DNA of 64,000 nucleotides from Kordiimonas sp. SCSIO 12603 (GCF_024398035.1 NZ_CP073748.1:3463001-3527000); one strand, 5' to 3'; counted from the stretch's first letter, positions 32,122-41,819 are shown. The notes: generated by a model not told the origin, from the sequence alone. Program-made: numbers and translations.

Positions 32122-34146
32122 CTAAAACGTTACCTCAAGACCCACCTGCCAGAAGCGGCGCTGAGCGATGGTTTCAAGGCCTGTTGCTGAAAGTGCTGAA
32201 ATCACCTCAGCATCAAACAGGTTCTCAATATTAGCAAAAGCGGTAATCCCTTCTTTCACTTCAAACCTTGCTGCAGCATTCACTGTGAAGATATCATCAA
32301 GCCTGCGTTCATTCAGATCATCGTCGAACTGACCAGAACGATAAAGGCCTTCAACCTTCAACCAAGCCCCTTGCCAGCGCTTTTCCGCACTTAGTGTGAA
32401 ACTATGTTTTGGTGTTTGAACTGGCCGTAAGCCTTCAAGTTCTGGCCGCGCATCAAAATCACTAATCCGGCTATCAGCAAACAGATAAGCTACCCCAAAA
32501 CTTAAGCCATTCTGAAGTCCAAGAGACGCATCAAATTCAATGCCGTCTGTGATGCTTTCATCAATGTTTGCCCGTTGGCGCAGCACACCACCATTCGGTA
32601 CAAACCCGCCCAGAGGGAAGAAACCAGGGCCAAAGCCTACGGTGATATTCCCTACACCATCCTTCAGCCAATTGCGGAAGAAAGTGATGTTGGCCTCCAC
32701 GTTATTAAGCGGCTGATATTCAATGCCAACCTCAACGCCGTAAAGTGTTTCTGCCTCAAGGTTTGGGTTAGCTTCTGTGATATCATTGCCCACTCGGAAC
32801 GGACGGTAATATTCATTCAGTGTCGGCAAGCGCCAGCTTTTATAGGCTGCACCTTTAATATCAATAGCGCCAGTGATACGGCGTTCAGCCCCGATGCGGC
32901 CAGACCATATCCAATCGCTCTGGTTTTCAATCTGATCATTTCTAACCTCAGAGCTATCTTCAAGGTTGGTTTCAACCCGTTCACCGTTATAGGTTTTGTA
33001 GCGGTCAACCCTCAGAGAGCCACTGAATGATCCCCAAGTTTCATCTGCCTGATAATCTGCGTATGCACCAACAATCCACTGATCCCCACCTGCACGGCGA
33101 ACACGGGTAAAGCCTGCTCCAAGATTGCGGAAACGTTCATTGGTTTCACCACTGTTCCTGCGGCCATCAACACCCGCCTCAAAACCATGCCACTGAACAC
33201 GGGCAAGGAAGCCTGCTCCCCATCCTGGGATATCAAATTGGTCTAGTACCGGGCGTGCTACTGTACGTTCATCTCGTGCTGCTACGAATACATTATTAAA
33301 CTGACGGTCACGGTAATAACTGGTCACCTCATAGACTGCGCCAGAACTCGTTTCATGAAGCACCCGCAGCGATGCATCAATGGCTTCGGTTTCATTCAAA
33401 CCTTCTTCAAAACCATTTTCCCGCTCTTCACGGTAGTAGCGCAGAGTTGGGAAAATCGTCGTACTGTCGCTAAGCGCGTAACGAGCCTTGATGGAAGCAG
33501 ATGTTGCTTCACTGGCTGCCTTTGTATCAATGGGGCCACGCTGATCTTCGTTCAAAAGGAAAAAGCCATCGCTTTCAAAGTGTCCTGCTGTGACACTTAC
33601 ATAGCCCTTTTCACCAACAAGAGACAATCCGCCATTAAGGTCATAGCTATCAAAGGCACCAAGAGATGCAGAGGCAAAACCGCCGCTTTCCTCAGGCACG
33701 TCAGAAATAATATCAACCCGGCCTACAAGCGCCTGTGCACCACCTGAACCAGCCGAACCACCTTTTTGAACACGGAGTTCCTTGATCGCCTGTTTAGGCA
33801 AACCACTCCAATATACCCAACCGCCGAACGGATCAGTGATAGGCACGCCATCATACGTTACAAGCACGCGGCCAGCCCCGTTTGCACCAACACCTCGCAT
33901 ATTGAGGCCCTGAATAGTTGGGTGAGCACTTAAGCTGTTCGCGCGCCTGAACAGGCCAACTCCCGGCACTTCAGACAGGAGGCTATCAATTCTAAGCGCA
34001 ACACTAACCTCTACATCAATTGTTGTAACGCTCTGTCCTATGGCTTTGGTTTTAAGGCGTTCGGCGGTTACATCAATTTCTTCAGGAAGACTATCAGCGC
34101 TGTTTGCGGCGAGACTGAACGTCAGTAGAGCTAACGGAGCCGCCAT
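32122..34146 (-). CDS. TonB-dependent outer-membrane receptor
   Basis: About 674 residues. The start at 34146 gives a signal peptide (AAPLALLTFSLAANSA); the frame also opens at 34170. The plug domain carries IDVTAERL (TonB-box-like) and the IQGLNMRGVGANGAGRVLV segment. The rest is a 22-strand barrel ending in WQVGLEVTF with a terminal Phe. It is the last gene of an operon with a PQQ-type sugar dehydrogenase and a cytochrome c, so it may import a substrate or metal-cofactor complex for them. Its 5' end overlaps the cytochrome gene by about 50 bp. The ligand is unknown. Confidence 0.88.
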   Translation of the reverse strand: MAAPLALLTFSLAANSADSLPEEIDVTAERLKTKAIGQSVTTIDVEVSVALRIDSLLSEVPGVGLFRRANSLSAHPTIQGLNMRGVGANGAGRVLVTYDGVPITDPFGGWVYWSGLPKQAIKELRVQKGGSAGSGGAQALVGRVDIISDVPEESGGFASASLGAFDSYDLNGGLSLVGEKGYVSVTAGHFESDGFFLLNEDQRGPIDTKAASEATSASIKARYALSDSTTIFPTLRYYREERENGFEEGLNETEAIDASLRVLHETSSGAVYEVTSYYRDRQFNNVFVAARDERTVARPVLDQFDIPGWGAGFLARVQWHGFEAGVDGRRNSGETNERFRNLGAGFTRVRRAGGDQWIVGAYADYQADETWGSFSGSLRVDRYKTYNGERVETNLEDSSEVRNDQIENQSDWIWSGRIGAERRITGAIDIKGAAYKSWRLPTLNEYYRPFRVGNDITEANPNLEAETLYGVEVGIEYQPLNNVEANITFFRNWLKDGVGNITVGFGPGFFPLGGFVPNGGVLRQRANIDESITDGIEFDASLGLQNGLSFGVAYLFADSRISDFDARPELEGLRPVQTPKHSFTLSAEKRWQGAWLKVEGLYRSGQFDDDLNERRLDDIFTVNAAARFEVKEGITAFANIENLFDAEVISALSATGLETIAQRRFWQVGLEVTF

Positions 34147-34495
34147 CGTTTTCAAAGTTGGTACGTACATAGGATGCGATTAATGCAATTTCTTCATCAG
34201 TTAAAAAATCAAAACCCGGCATTTCATTGCCGTAGTCGCTGGTGCCTGGCTCAACAGCTGCGCTACCCAAAAGGATCATATCGATTACGCCGCCCTTGGG
34301 GCCATTTGCGCGCTCGCTACCAATCAGTTCTGGTTGCAGGAACATAACGCCGCTACCGTCAATTTGATGGCATGTGCCGCAATTAGCTTCGTAAAGCGAT
34401 TTACCAGTTACCTTCACGTCAGCCTCTTGAGCTGCCGCCATAGAGAAAGCCCCCACCAAAATGATGAGGGCTGATAGAATACTAATTTGCTTCAT
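34094..34495 (-). CDS. Exported c-type cytochrome
   Basis: 133 residues with a signal peptide (ending AAA) and one heme site, CGTCH (C39, C42, H43). The probable axial Met is in NEMPGF near residue 90. Class I cytochrome c, likely the electron acceptor of the PQQ-type dehydrogenase encoded just upstream, whose stop overlaps this start by 14 bp. The C-terminal tail (about 113-133, Ser/Arg-rich) is translated from DNA that also encodes the signal peptide of the TonB receptor in another frame. Confidence 0.85.
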   Translation of the reverse strand: MKQISILSALIILVGAFSMAAAQEADVKVTGKSLYEANCGTCHQIDGSGVMFLQPELIGSERANGPKGGVIDMILLGSAAVEPGTSDYGNEMPGFDFLTDEEIALIASYVRTNFENDGGSVSSTDVQSRRKQR

Positions 34496-35768
34496 AACTC
34501 ACTTTCCAAACACGCCCACCAGACATCAGACTGGAGATATAGAGCGAGCCATCCTGATCTTCTGCAAGGCCCATCGGACGGTGTTTTGCATCACGAGGAG
34601 AACGGATCTCCTGCGTACCTGCAAAACCATCTGCAAAGGTCACCCACTTACCTGTAACCTTGCCTGCAACATCCATTGGAACAAACGCCACTCGGTACCC
34701 CTGCTGAGGCATAGGTGCCCGATTCCAGCTACCATGGAATGCAATGAAGGCACCATGTTTGTATGGCTCAGGTGCTTTTGAACTTGTCATAAAGAGCAGG
34801 TCGTTTGGTGCCCAGTGCCCCGGGAAACCAGCAAGCGGCATCTGACCAATATCAGATTCGGTAGTGCCATCACCGCCATACTCAGGCATCTTCATACGCT
34901 TGCCTTGAATATGGTCATAGTAGCTATAAGGCCAGCCAATGTCAGAGCCCTTGTCTACGCGGTGGAATTCTTCCGCTGGCAATTCAGCACTTTCTTCGAC
35001 AGTGAAATGCTCCGGGAAAAACTCAGCAAGTTGATCACGACCATGCTGCGCGAGATATAAGCCATCAGCATGTGGATTCCAATCAAGCGCTACAGCGTTT
35101 CTCACGCCTGTTGCGTATTTTTCCGCATCTTTCTGATGTTGGTTTTGCTCGGTCGCACTAAAGCGCCAGATACCACCAAAGTCTTCTAGAATCGGGCATG
35201 GGTTCATGCCAGGGGAGCCTTTAGTACGGGCTTTTTCCATACAAGCATTAGACGGCGCCCCAACATTTACAAACAAGTTGCCTTTACCATCAAGCGCAAA
35301 GCTTTTCGCTGCATGTTGGCGTTTTTCAATAAAACCATGTGCAATAAGCTCAGGCTTTTCTGTTGGAACGCCGCCTTCTTCCGGCAGCTTCCAGCGCATA
35401 ATGCTTACATCAGTACCGAAATATAGGTACCCGTCATAAATACCGATTCCGGTACCACGTAGTTTATTACCAAAATAAAGTGTTTCATCTGCATCACCGT
35501 CGCCGTCTGTATCGCGCATAGCGACCAGACCCATACGGTTCTTCGGGCGCATCAAAGCGCCATAAAGCCAACCATTATCCGCCTTAACAATATGACGAAC
35601 AAAACCAACTTCATCTGCAAATACTGTAGCTTTAAAACCTTCCGGCAGGCGAATACCTGTTTCAGGATTAACTGTGGCGCTTTCATCAACACCAAGTGGT
35701 GCCGGCCCTGCGCTCACTACCGCTGTTCCCCCAAAAACTACGGTTGCCGCTAAAATATTTTTAATCAT
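34482..35768 (-). CDS. PQQ-dependent sugar dehydrogenase family (sorbosone dehydrogenase-like) protein
   Basis: 428 residues with a signal peptide (ending VSA). The six-bladed propeller of the soluble PQQ glucose/sorbosone dehydrogenase family is visible through repeated motifs: LPEGFKATVFADEV near 40, RNAVALDWNPHADGLYLAQHGRD split around 225-247, and MGLAEDQDGSLYISSL near 402. These enzymes oxidise sugars or aldehydes in the periplasm using PQQ and pass electrons to a cytochrome, here probably the next gene. First gene of a three-gene operon ending in a TonB receptor. The substrate is not known. Confidence 0.82.
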   Translation of the reverse strand: MIKNILAATVVFGGTAVVSAGPAPLGVDESATVNPETGIRLPEGFKATVFADEVGFVRHIVKADNGWLYGALMRPKNRMGLVAMRDTDGDGDADETLYFGNKLRGTGIGIYDGYLYFGTDVSIMRWKLPEEGGVPTEKPELIAHGFIEKRQHAAKSFALDGKGNLFVNVGAPSNACMEKARTKGSPGMNPCPILEDFGGIWRFSATEQNQHQKDAEKYATGVRNAVALDWNPHADGLYLAQHGRDQLAEFFPEHFTVEESAELPAEEFHRVDKGSDIGWPYSYYDHIQGKRMKMPEYGGDGTTESDIGQMPLAGFPGHWAPNDLLFMTSSKAPEPYKHGAFIAFHGSWNRAPMPQQGYRVAFVPMDVAGKVTGKWVTFADGFAGTQEIRSPRDAKHRPMGLAEDQDGSLYISSLMSGGRVWKVSYEAN

Positions 35769-35847
35769 GTCTTCCCTCTCAGCATCGGAGTGATTAGCTA
35801 TAACGTAGAAAAGGGCCAGCCACTAGTTAACTGAAGGTAAAATTACC

Positions 35848-36465
35848 GTGCATAACGAAAATACATCCAAAGGTGTATTCAATACACCAAATCCGAAAAC
35901 CTTGGACCTACTGTTAAATCGCCGTAGTGTAAAAGCCCGTGATATGGTTGGTAGCGGCCCTGATAAAGAAACTATCTCACAGATATTACAAGCTGCCATG
36001 CGCGTGCCCGACCACGGCAAACTTGCGCCCTGGCGTTTCATTGTACTTGAAGGTAATGAAAAGGAAAAGCTTGGTGATTTGATTGCTGAAGCCCTGCAGG
36101 CAGAAAATAATGCCAGCGAAACCGTTGCCGAGAAAATGAAAGGGTATGCCACACAAGGCCCTGTGCTTATTATCGCAGTATTCAGCCCATCAAGCGCACG
36201 TCCAATCCCGATCTGGGAACAGTGGCTTTCCGCAGGGGCCGCATGCCAGAACATGCTAGTTGCTGCCACCGCCCTTGGTTATGCAAGCCAGTGGCTTACC
36301 GGTTGGGCATCAACCTCCCGTCATGTGGCAAAAGGATTAGGCTTGTGTGAACATGAGCAAATAGCTGGTTTTATGTTTCTTGGCGATCACCCTGAAGAAC
36401 AACCAACTGAACGCCCACGACCAGAATTTGACAAACAAGTATATTTTGGTTTCCCTGAAGCATGA
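35848..36465 (+). CDS. Nitroreductase family protein
   Basis: 205 residues from a GTG start. FMN-binding nitroreductase fold: LLNRRSVKARDMVG near 20-33 (phosphate-binding Arg pair), RVPDHGKLAPWRFIVLEG near 52-69, and the LGYASQWLTGW helix near 150. Members reduce nitroaromatics, flavins or quinones with NAD(P)H. The length and the RVPDHGKLAPWRF motif match the YdjA-like branch. It overlaps selO by 4 bp (ATGA), so the two are translationally coupled. Confidence 0.9.
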   Translation: MHNENTSKGVFNTPNPKTLDLLLNRRSVKARDMVGSGPDKETISQILQAAMRVPDHGKLAPWRFIVLEGNEKEKLGDLIAEALQAENNASETVAEKMKGYATQGPVLIIAVFSPSSARPIPIWEQWLSAGAACQNMLVAATALGYASQWLTGWASTSRHVAKGLGLCEHEQIAGFMFLGDHPEEQPTERPRPEFDKQVYFGFPEA

Positions 36466-37874
36466 TTATTAGCCCAAATTACAAGCCTGAACCCACTTTT
36501 CTTACCCTTGGACAAGGATTTGGCGATGAAGTGGAAGCAGCCGACTTCCCAAAAACAATCATCCGGTACAGAAACGACCGAGCTGCCAACGAAATTGGGC
36601 TTGATGGGCTAACAGATGAAGAATGGGCAAACCATTTTGGGCGGTTTAATCCACTACCTGGCAATTTAATGGAGCCAATAGCCCAGCGGTATCATGGGCA
36701 TCAGTTCAGGCATTATAATCCTGATATTGGGGATGGTCGCGGCTTTTTGTTTGCACAGATGCGAGACCAAAATAACCGTTTGATGGACTTAGGCACTAAG
36801 GGAAGCGGACGCACTCCCTACAGCAGGTCTGGTGACGGCCGCCTGACTCTTAAAGGTGGTTACCGGGAAATATTGGCAACAGAACTCTTGGAAGCACTTG
36901 GCGTTTATACAAGTCGTACACTTTCTATTATTGAAACAGGTGAAAGCCTGCACCGGGGTGATGAACCATCCCCAACCCGCTCGGCTGTTATGGTAAGGCT
37001 TAACCACGGCCATATCCGCATTGGTACTTTCCAGCGACTTGCTTATTTCACGGAAACTGAATTGATCAGTAAGCTGGTAGATTATTGCCTAACTCATTAT
37101 TACAGTGAGACACCGTCTGGCTCAGCGCAAGATCGTGCGCTCAAGTTCCTCTCGTTGGTAACTGAGAAAGTTGCCATACAAGCTGCTGAACTGATGGCAG
37201 CCGGATTTGTACACGGTGTTCTCAACACAGATAATATCAATATCACAGGTGAGGTGTTTGATTTTGGTCCGTGGCGCTTCCTGCCTACAATGGACCTTGC
37301 TTTCACCGCCGCCTATTTTGACGAACACGGCCTATATTCCTTTGGTCGTCAGCCAGATGCACTGCACTGGAACATATACCAACTTGGCGGAGCACTTGCA
37401 GATATTTGCGAAGAACAGGCTTTGAAGGATGTGCTTGCCGTATATCCTGAGGTTTATCTGCGCACCATTCGGGAAAAGCTATTGCGGCGCTTGGGCATCA
37501 GGCCAAAGGGTGACAAGATTGATGATGAATTGCTCACCCATTTAAATAAATTCATGACCACAGAGAATTTCCCATACGAACGCTTTTTCTTTGATTGGTA
37601 TGGCGGTAGTGCAAGCGAAGATCGTGCGATGACAGGCCCAGAGGCTCACCGCTATAGTAAGCCAAGCTATGGTGAATTTATTGCAGCGCTAAAATCTTAT
37701 AATCCGGTAAATGAAGCTGCTCTAAGCAACGCGTATTTCCTGAACGGTAAACCGTGCACCATGCTGATCGAAGAGGTGGAAGAGTTGTGGTCCCACATCG
37801 CAGAGCATGACGACTGGAAACCCTTCCACCAAAAACTTGAAGCGATCAGAGAAATGGGTCAGGCACTCGCGTGA
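36462..37874 (+). CDS. selO: Protein adenylyltransferase SelO (YdiU family)
   Basis: 470 residues, near-full family length. Pseudokinase-fold motifs of SelO are clear: QRYHGHQF near 69, DLGTKGSGRTPYSRSGDGRL split around 109-128, LHRGDEPSPTRSAVMVRL and HGVLNTDNINITGEVFDFGPW split around 247-267, giving the catalytic Asp/Asn and DFG-like residues. SelO transfers AMP to proteins during oxidative stress. The selenocysteine/cysteine C-terminal motif of some members is absent. Coupled to the nitroreductase upstream and convergent with the ABA4-like gene, overlapping its 3' end by 16 bp. Confidence 0.93.
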   Translation: MIISPNYKPEPTFLTLGQGFGDEVEAADFPKTIIRYRNDRAANEIGLDGLTDEEWANHFGRFNPLPGNLMEPIAQRYHGHQFRHYNPDIGDGRGFLFAQMRDQNNRLMDLGTKGSGRTPYSRSGDGRLTLKGGYREILATELLEALGVYTSRTLSIIETGESLHRGDEPSPTRSAVMVRLNHGHIRIGTFQRLAYFTETELISKLVDYCLTHYYSETPSGSAQDRALKFLSLVTEKVAIQAAELMAAGFVHGVLNTDNINITGEVFDFGPWRFLPTMDLAFTAAYFDEHGLYSFGRQPDALHWNIYQLGGALADICEEQALKDVLAVYPEVYLRTIREKLLRRLGIRPKGDKIDDELLTHLNKFMTTENFPYERFFFDWYGGSASEDRAMTGPEAHRYSKPSYGEFIAALKSYNPVNEAALSNAYFLNGKPCTMLIEEVEELWSHIAEHDDWKPFHQKLEAIREMGQALA

Positions 37875-38317
37875 TTTTCATTCAGCGCCAACCCAACGCC
37901 CTTTAGTTTACGGATGGTCATATAAATCAACAGCCCTACCGGCCCGAATACAAAGGTAAATAACTGGCTTGGTATGCGAATATACCAAGCGAAACCGTGC
38001 CGCTCAGCATCCCGACCAATCCATGCGCCCACAAACAGATCAAACACAAGATAATGCACCCAACCTACAAGAACACCGTTGGGATGACTAAAGAAAGCAG
38101 CAACACTCGCGGCATCCGACATACCAGCACCTTCAGCCGCAGCCCCAAAGAAGATACCGCGCACTAGGAATATAGTATAAACTGTACCAAATAGCAGCGG
38201 ATAGAAACCGCTGTGTACGATAACCTCAGTTACTCGTGACTTAGGTAAAAACCATAAAAGTAGCCAAGCTGGTAAAACACCTAAATTGATAAATTTATAA
38301 GCCAGTTCGTATTCCAT
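37859..38317 (-). CDS. ABA4-like family membrane protein
   Basis: 152 residues with four membrane helices. The family motif HPNGVLVGWVHYLVFDLFVG (residues about 78-97) is strongly conserved in ABA4-like proteins, named after a plant neoxanthin-synthesis protein. Bacterial function is unknown. It directly follows the DUF3574-like gene (no gap) on the same strand, so the pair is co-transcribed, and its 3' end overlaps selO. Confidence 0.85.
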   Translation of the reverse strand: MEYELAYKFINLGVLPAWLLLWFLPKSRVTEVIVHSGFYPLLFGTVYTIFLVRGIFFGAAAEGAGMSDAASVAAFFSHPNGVLVGWVHYLVFDLFVGAWIGRDAERHGFAWYIRIPSQLFTFVFGPVGLLIYMTIRKLKGVGLALNENHASA

Positions 38318-38716
38318 TTATCCCTCACATTTGTCATTGAGTTTGGTCACCGTCGTTTTGGAAACGGATTTCCAGCTCTCAAGCTTCGTTTTCACAACTA
38401 GTACGCTTTCTTGATCAAAACGGACTACATACCGCTTAAGTGTTTCATCAAGCTTGGCTTCACGGCAATCATCCATAATCAAGGTAATCAGGCGGGATCG
38501 TTCCTTCGCCCCTTTATAATACCCAACGGTTTCAGCTACATTGAAACCTATAAATGCCTTTGCAAACTCAGCTTCATAGGCTTGCCACTCCGCAAGAGAA
38601 ACAGCGCCGCCATCAGGTTTGGACAGACCAAAGTAGATTTTATATTCGAAATCTTTGGAAAAAGCCGATGATGAAACGGCAGATAAAAGCATCAGAACAA
38701 GCAGAATTTTACGCAT
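38318..38716 (-). CDS. Small exported protein, possibly DUF3574
   Basis: 132 residues with a signal peptide (ending SSAFS). The mature start YKIYFGLSKPDGGAVSLAEW resembles the opening of DUF3574 (a YFGL segment, then V-S-x-x-E-W), with two cysteines at C95 and C130 that may pair. Function unknown. It starts right after the terminator of the aldehyde dehydrogenase operon and is followed without a gap by the ABA4-like gene. Confidence 0.5.
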   Translation of the reverse strand: MRKILLVLMLLSAVSSSAFSKDFEYKIYFGLSKPDGGAVSLAEWQAYEAEFAKAFIGFNVAETVGYYKGAKERSRLITLIMDDCREAKLDETLKRYVVRFDQESVLVVKTKLESWKSVSKTTVTKLNDKCEG

Positions 38717-38724
38717 AAAAATAC

Positions 38725-38746
38725 CCCCGAACTTTCATTCGGGGGC
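38725..38746 (-). terminator. Intrinsic terminator of the aldehyde dehydrogenase operon
   Basis: On the minus strand, CCCCCGAA and TTCGGGGG pair around a 6-nt loop and are followed by TATTTTT, directly after the aldehyde dehydrogenase gene. Confidence 0.88.
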
Positions 38747-38775
38747 ACTCTATCACTAAACTTGGTGATTGAACA

Positions 38776-40164
38776 TTAAAGCTTGATAACGGCCATTTTG
38801 TCCTGGGTCATATCATGCATCGTATACCCAATACCACCCGTATTATAGCCAGATTGCCTGCGCCCAGCGAACGGCATCCAGTCAACCCTGAACGCAGTAT
38901 GATCATTCACCATTACAGCCGTTGCATCAAAATTCTGCACAGCTTTCATGGCTACATCCAGATTCTTGGTGAACACAGATGCCTGGAAAGCAAACGGCAA
39001 ACCATTAGCCTGCTTGATAGCATCATCCATATCATCATAGCTGTAAACACACACTACAGGGCCAAAGATTTCCATATTAGAAACCCGAACGTCTGCTGGC
39101 GGATCAAGAAGTACAGTGGGTGCATAAGTGGTATCACCAAGACGTTTTCCGCCAGCTAATACCTTCGCGCCAGCTTCCACCGCTTCATTCACCCATTCTT
39201 CCACCCGGTCAACTTCCTGCGGACGAATAAGCGGGCCGCAATCAACTGTCTCGTCTGTTGCGTCGCCCACCTTCAGTTTCGACGCTTCAGCTGCCAGTTT
39301 TTCAGCTACAGACTGGGCCATTGATCGCGGTGCAAACACGCGCTGTACAGATACACACACTTGTCCTGAATGATAGAAACCGCCTTTAGCAAGAAGTGGG
39401 ATCATTGCATCCACATCGGCGCTCTCTTCAATTAGCACAGGAGCAACCCCGCCATGTTCAAGCGCACAGCGCGTACCCGGTGCCAGCTTGGAACGAAGCA
39501 TCCAGCCCACACGCGCTGACCCGATGAAAGAAAAGAAAGCCACGCGGCCATCTGTTACCATTTGCTCGGCAACCTGATTATTACAGAGTGCAAAATGGCA
39601 CCACTCCTTAGGCAGGCCTGCTTCATACAGCATATCCACAAACGCTTTACAGCTAAGCGGTGTATCACCCGCAGGCTTTACAATTACTGGACAACCCGTG
39701 GCAATAGCTGGTGCCACTTGGTGCACAATCAGATTAAGCGGGTGATTAAACGCTGACGCTGCAATCACAACACCGATTGGCTCACGCTGAGTGAAAGCAA
39801 TGCGACCAGAGCCAGCAGCGGTGAGATCCATCGGGATTTCTTTGCCCGTCATCAACCCAATTTCATGGATTGCTAGACCAACACCATCAATGGCACGGTC
39901 CACTTCCACACGAGCATCAACAAGCGGCTTACCACCTTCATTTGCGATCAGGTAAGCAAGCTCATCAAAACGCGCACGCATCAGCTCGGCGAGTTTTTTG
40001 AGCACTTCTATCCGCTTATAAGCAGGTAACCACTTGCTACGGTCTGTTGCCAGACCATGGCACACATCAAGCATACCGTTAACTTCATCCCAGCCTGACA
40101 TTGGTACTGAACCAATAACCTCTAGGCTATATGGATTTACTACTTCGCGCATTTCAGTGCTCAT
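38776..40164 (-). CDS. NAD(P)-dependent aldehyde dehydrogenase
   Basis: 462 residues from the ATG at 40164, which overlaps the upstream stop as ATGA and follows an AAAGG site. Motifs: catalytic E in LEHGGVAPVLIEE near 255, catalytic C in HSGQVCVSVQRVF near 289, and PAGDTPLSCKAF at the coenzyme site. It belongs to the non-phosphorylating glyceraldehyde/lactaldehyde dehydrogenase branch by overall layout. It is coupled to an acetolactate-synthase-like enzyme, suggesting they act in sequence, for example oxidising an aldehyde formed by that ThDP enzyme; this is inference. Confidence 0.9.
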   Translation of the reverse strand: MSTEMREVVNPYSLEVIGSVPMSGWDEVNGMLDVCHGLATDRSKWLPAYKRIEVLKKLAELMRARFDELAYLIANEGGKPLVDARVEVDRAIDGVGLAIHEIGLMTGKEIPMDLTAAGSGRIAFTQREPIGVVIAASAFNHPLNLIVHQVAPAIATGCPVIVKPAGDTPLSCKAFVDMLYEAGLPKEWCHFALCNNQVAEQMVTDGRVAFFSFIGSARVGWMLRSKLAPGTRCALEHGGVAPVLIEESADVDAMIPLLAKGGFYHSGQVCVSVQRVFAPRSMAQSVAEKLAAEASKLKVGDATDETVDCGPLIRPQEVDRVEEWVNEAVEAGAKVLAGGKRLGDTTYAPTVLLDPPADVRVSNMEIFGPVVCVYSYDDMDDAIKQANGLPFAFQASVFTKNLDVAMKAVQNFDATAVMVNDHTAFRVDWMPFAGRRQSGYNTGGIGYTMHDMTQDKMAVIKL

Positions 40165-41819
40165 ATCAGACATACCTTTTCTGCAAGCTCGTCAATAAGA
40201 ACGCGCTTGTTCTCTGAATAATCCACAGGCACATCAACAAGATGCACACCGCCAGCCTGAAAGGCTTTTTCAAAGGTAGGCACCAAGTCTTCGGTGCGTT
40301 CAACCCGGTGTCCGGTTGCACCGTAGCTGTTGGCGTACTGCACAAAATCAGGGTTATTGAACTCAAGACCAAAATCTTCAAACCCGGCCTGGTTCTGCTT
40401 CCAGCGGATCATGCCGTATGAGCTATCATTAAGCACTGTCACCACAAGGTTAAGCCCTAGGCGCACGGCTGTTTCAATCTCTTGGCTGTTCATCATAAAG
40501 CCACCATCGCCGCAAATCGCCATCACCCGGCGGTCTGGATACTGGAGCGCCGCCATCATGGCAGACGGCAAACCCGCCCCCATTGTTGCAAGCGCATTAT
40601 CCAAAAGCACTGTGTTTGGCTCGTAAGCTTTATAGTTTCGCGCATACCAGATTTTATAAATACCGTTATCAAGCGCGATAATATCCTTCGGGCCCATAAC
40701 CTTGCGGGTATCGCCCACAAACCGCTGCGGGATAATCGGGAAACGGCCATCATCTACAAGCTCGCTTGTGTGGCTTTCAATTTCCGTACGCACTTTATTG
40801 AAGTAAGCGTCATCACAAGAAACAGCACCACCCAGCTTTTCTTCCAGACGCTCAATCGAACGCGCGAGATCACCAACAACCTCTACCTGCGGGAAATAAA
40901 CTTGATCCACCTGAGCGGCTTTATAGTTCACGTGGATAACCTTCTTACCGCCTTCTTCCATGAAGAACGGTGGTTTTTCCACAACGTCGTGGCCGACATT
41001 GATAATGAGGTCAGCACGGTCAATTGCACAGTGGAGATAATCACCGTCTGAGAGTGCCGCTGTACCAAGGAATAGTTCCGAACGCTCATCAATCACACCT
41101 TTACCCATCTGAGTATTGAAGAATGGAATACGAGTAGTTTCTACAAACTTGCTAAGTGCCTCGCGTGCATCTTTGCGGTTTGCGCCTGCACCCAACAGAA
41201 GAAGCGGCATTTTTGCTTCTTTAATAAGGCTTGCAGCTTCCTCAAGCACGGTATGATCAGCCACCGCATAGTGACGTGGGTGCGGCTGCAATACTGCTTC
41301 ATCCGTTTCCTCTTCAGCAATATCTTCAGGGAGTTCCAGAAGCACAGCGCCCGGGCGCTCTTCTTCAGAAACACGGAACGCTTCACGAACCAGCGCAGGG
41401 ATTGTATTACCATGCACAATCTGTTTTGCCATCTTACAGATTGGATCAAAAAGGCTCACTACATCGACAATCTGGAACTGGCCCTGTTTTGACTTTTTAA
41501 TCGGCTTCTGGCCTGTGATCATAATAAGAGGCATACCACCAAGGTGGGCATAGGCAGCAGGCGTTGCAAAGTTTGTGGCACCTGGCCCCAGTGTTGCCAT
41601 ACACACACCAGCTTTACCAGTAAGTCGGCCATATGTTGCCGCCATAAAGGCTGCACCCTGCTCGTGGCGGGTAAGTACTAACTTGATAGTTGAGGAACGA
41701 AGAGATTCCAAAAGATCGAGGTTTTCTTCACCGGGGACAGCGAAGATATATTCCACCCCTTCTGCCTCTAGGGCTCTTACAAATAGGTCAGAAGCTTTCA
41801 TTGTTTTAGCCGAACTCAT
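40161..41819 (-). CDS. Acetolactate synthase large-subunit-like ThDP enzyme
   Basis: 552 residues from the ATG at 41819, chosen for its AGGAGGACAGT upstream sequence (the frame is open to 41879). ThDP enzyme layout: FAVPGEENLDLLESL near 23 with the catalytic Glu, GPGATNFATP near 80, and the GDGGFMMNSQEIETAVR ThDP/Mg motif near 441 with NDSSYGMIRWKQ. Similar to catabolic acetolactate synthase, but the regulatory IlvH subunit is not encoded nearby, so it may be a specialised decarboxylase or carboligase rather than a valine/isoleucine pathway enzyme. Overlaps the downstream aldehyde dehydrogenase by 4 bp. Confidence 0.88.
   Translation of the reverse strand: MSSAKTMKASDLFVRALEAEGVEYIFAVPGEENLDLLESLRSSTIKLVLTRHEQGAAFMAATYGRLTGKAGVCMATLGPGATNFATPAAYAHLGGMPLIMITGQKPIKKSKQGQFQIVDVVSLFDPICKMAKQIVHGNTIPALVREAFRVSEEERPGAVLLELPEDIAEEETDEAVLQPHPRHYAVADHTVLEEAASLIKEAKMPLLLLGAGANRKDAREALSKFVETTRIPFFNTQMGKGVIDERSELFLGTAALSDGDYLHCAIDRADLIINVGHDVVEKPPFFMEEGGKKVIHVNYKAAQVDQVYFPQVEVVGDLARSIERLEEKLGGAVSCDDAYFNKVRTEIESHTSELVDDGRFPIIPQRFVGDTRKVMGPKDIIALDNGIYKIWYARNYKAYEPNTVLLDNALATMGAGLPSAMMAALQYPDRRVMAICGDGGFMMNSQEIETAVRLGLNLVVTVLNDSSYGMIRWKQNQAGFEDFGLEFNNPDFVQYANSYGATGHRVERTEDLVPTFEKAFQAGGVHLVDVPVDYSENKRVLIDELAEKVCLI

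Noticed and set aside
32575-33030. 151-codon plus-strand ORF within the TonB receptor gene
   Set aside because: Antisense shadow of a well-supported receptor gene; no ribosome-binding site and no recognisable domain.
40161-41819. Valine/isoleucine acetolactate synthase (ilvB/ilvI) label
   Set aside because: No small subunit gene is adjacent and the operon partner is an aldehyde dehydrogenase, so the biosynthetic gene name was withheld.
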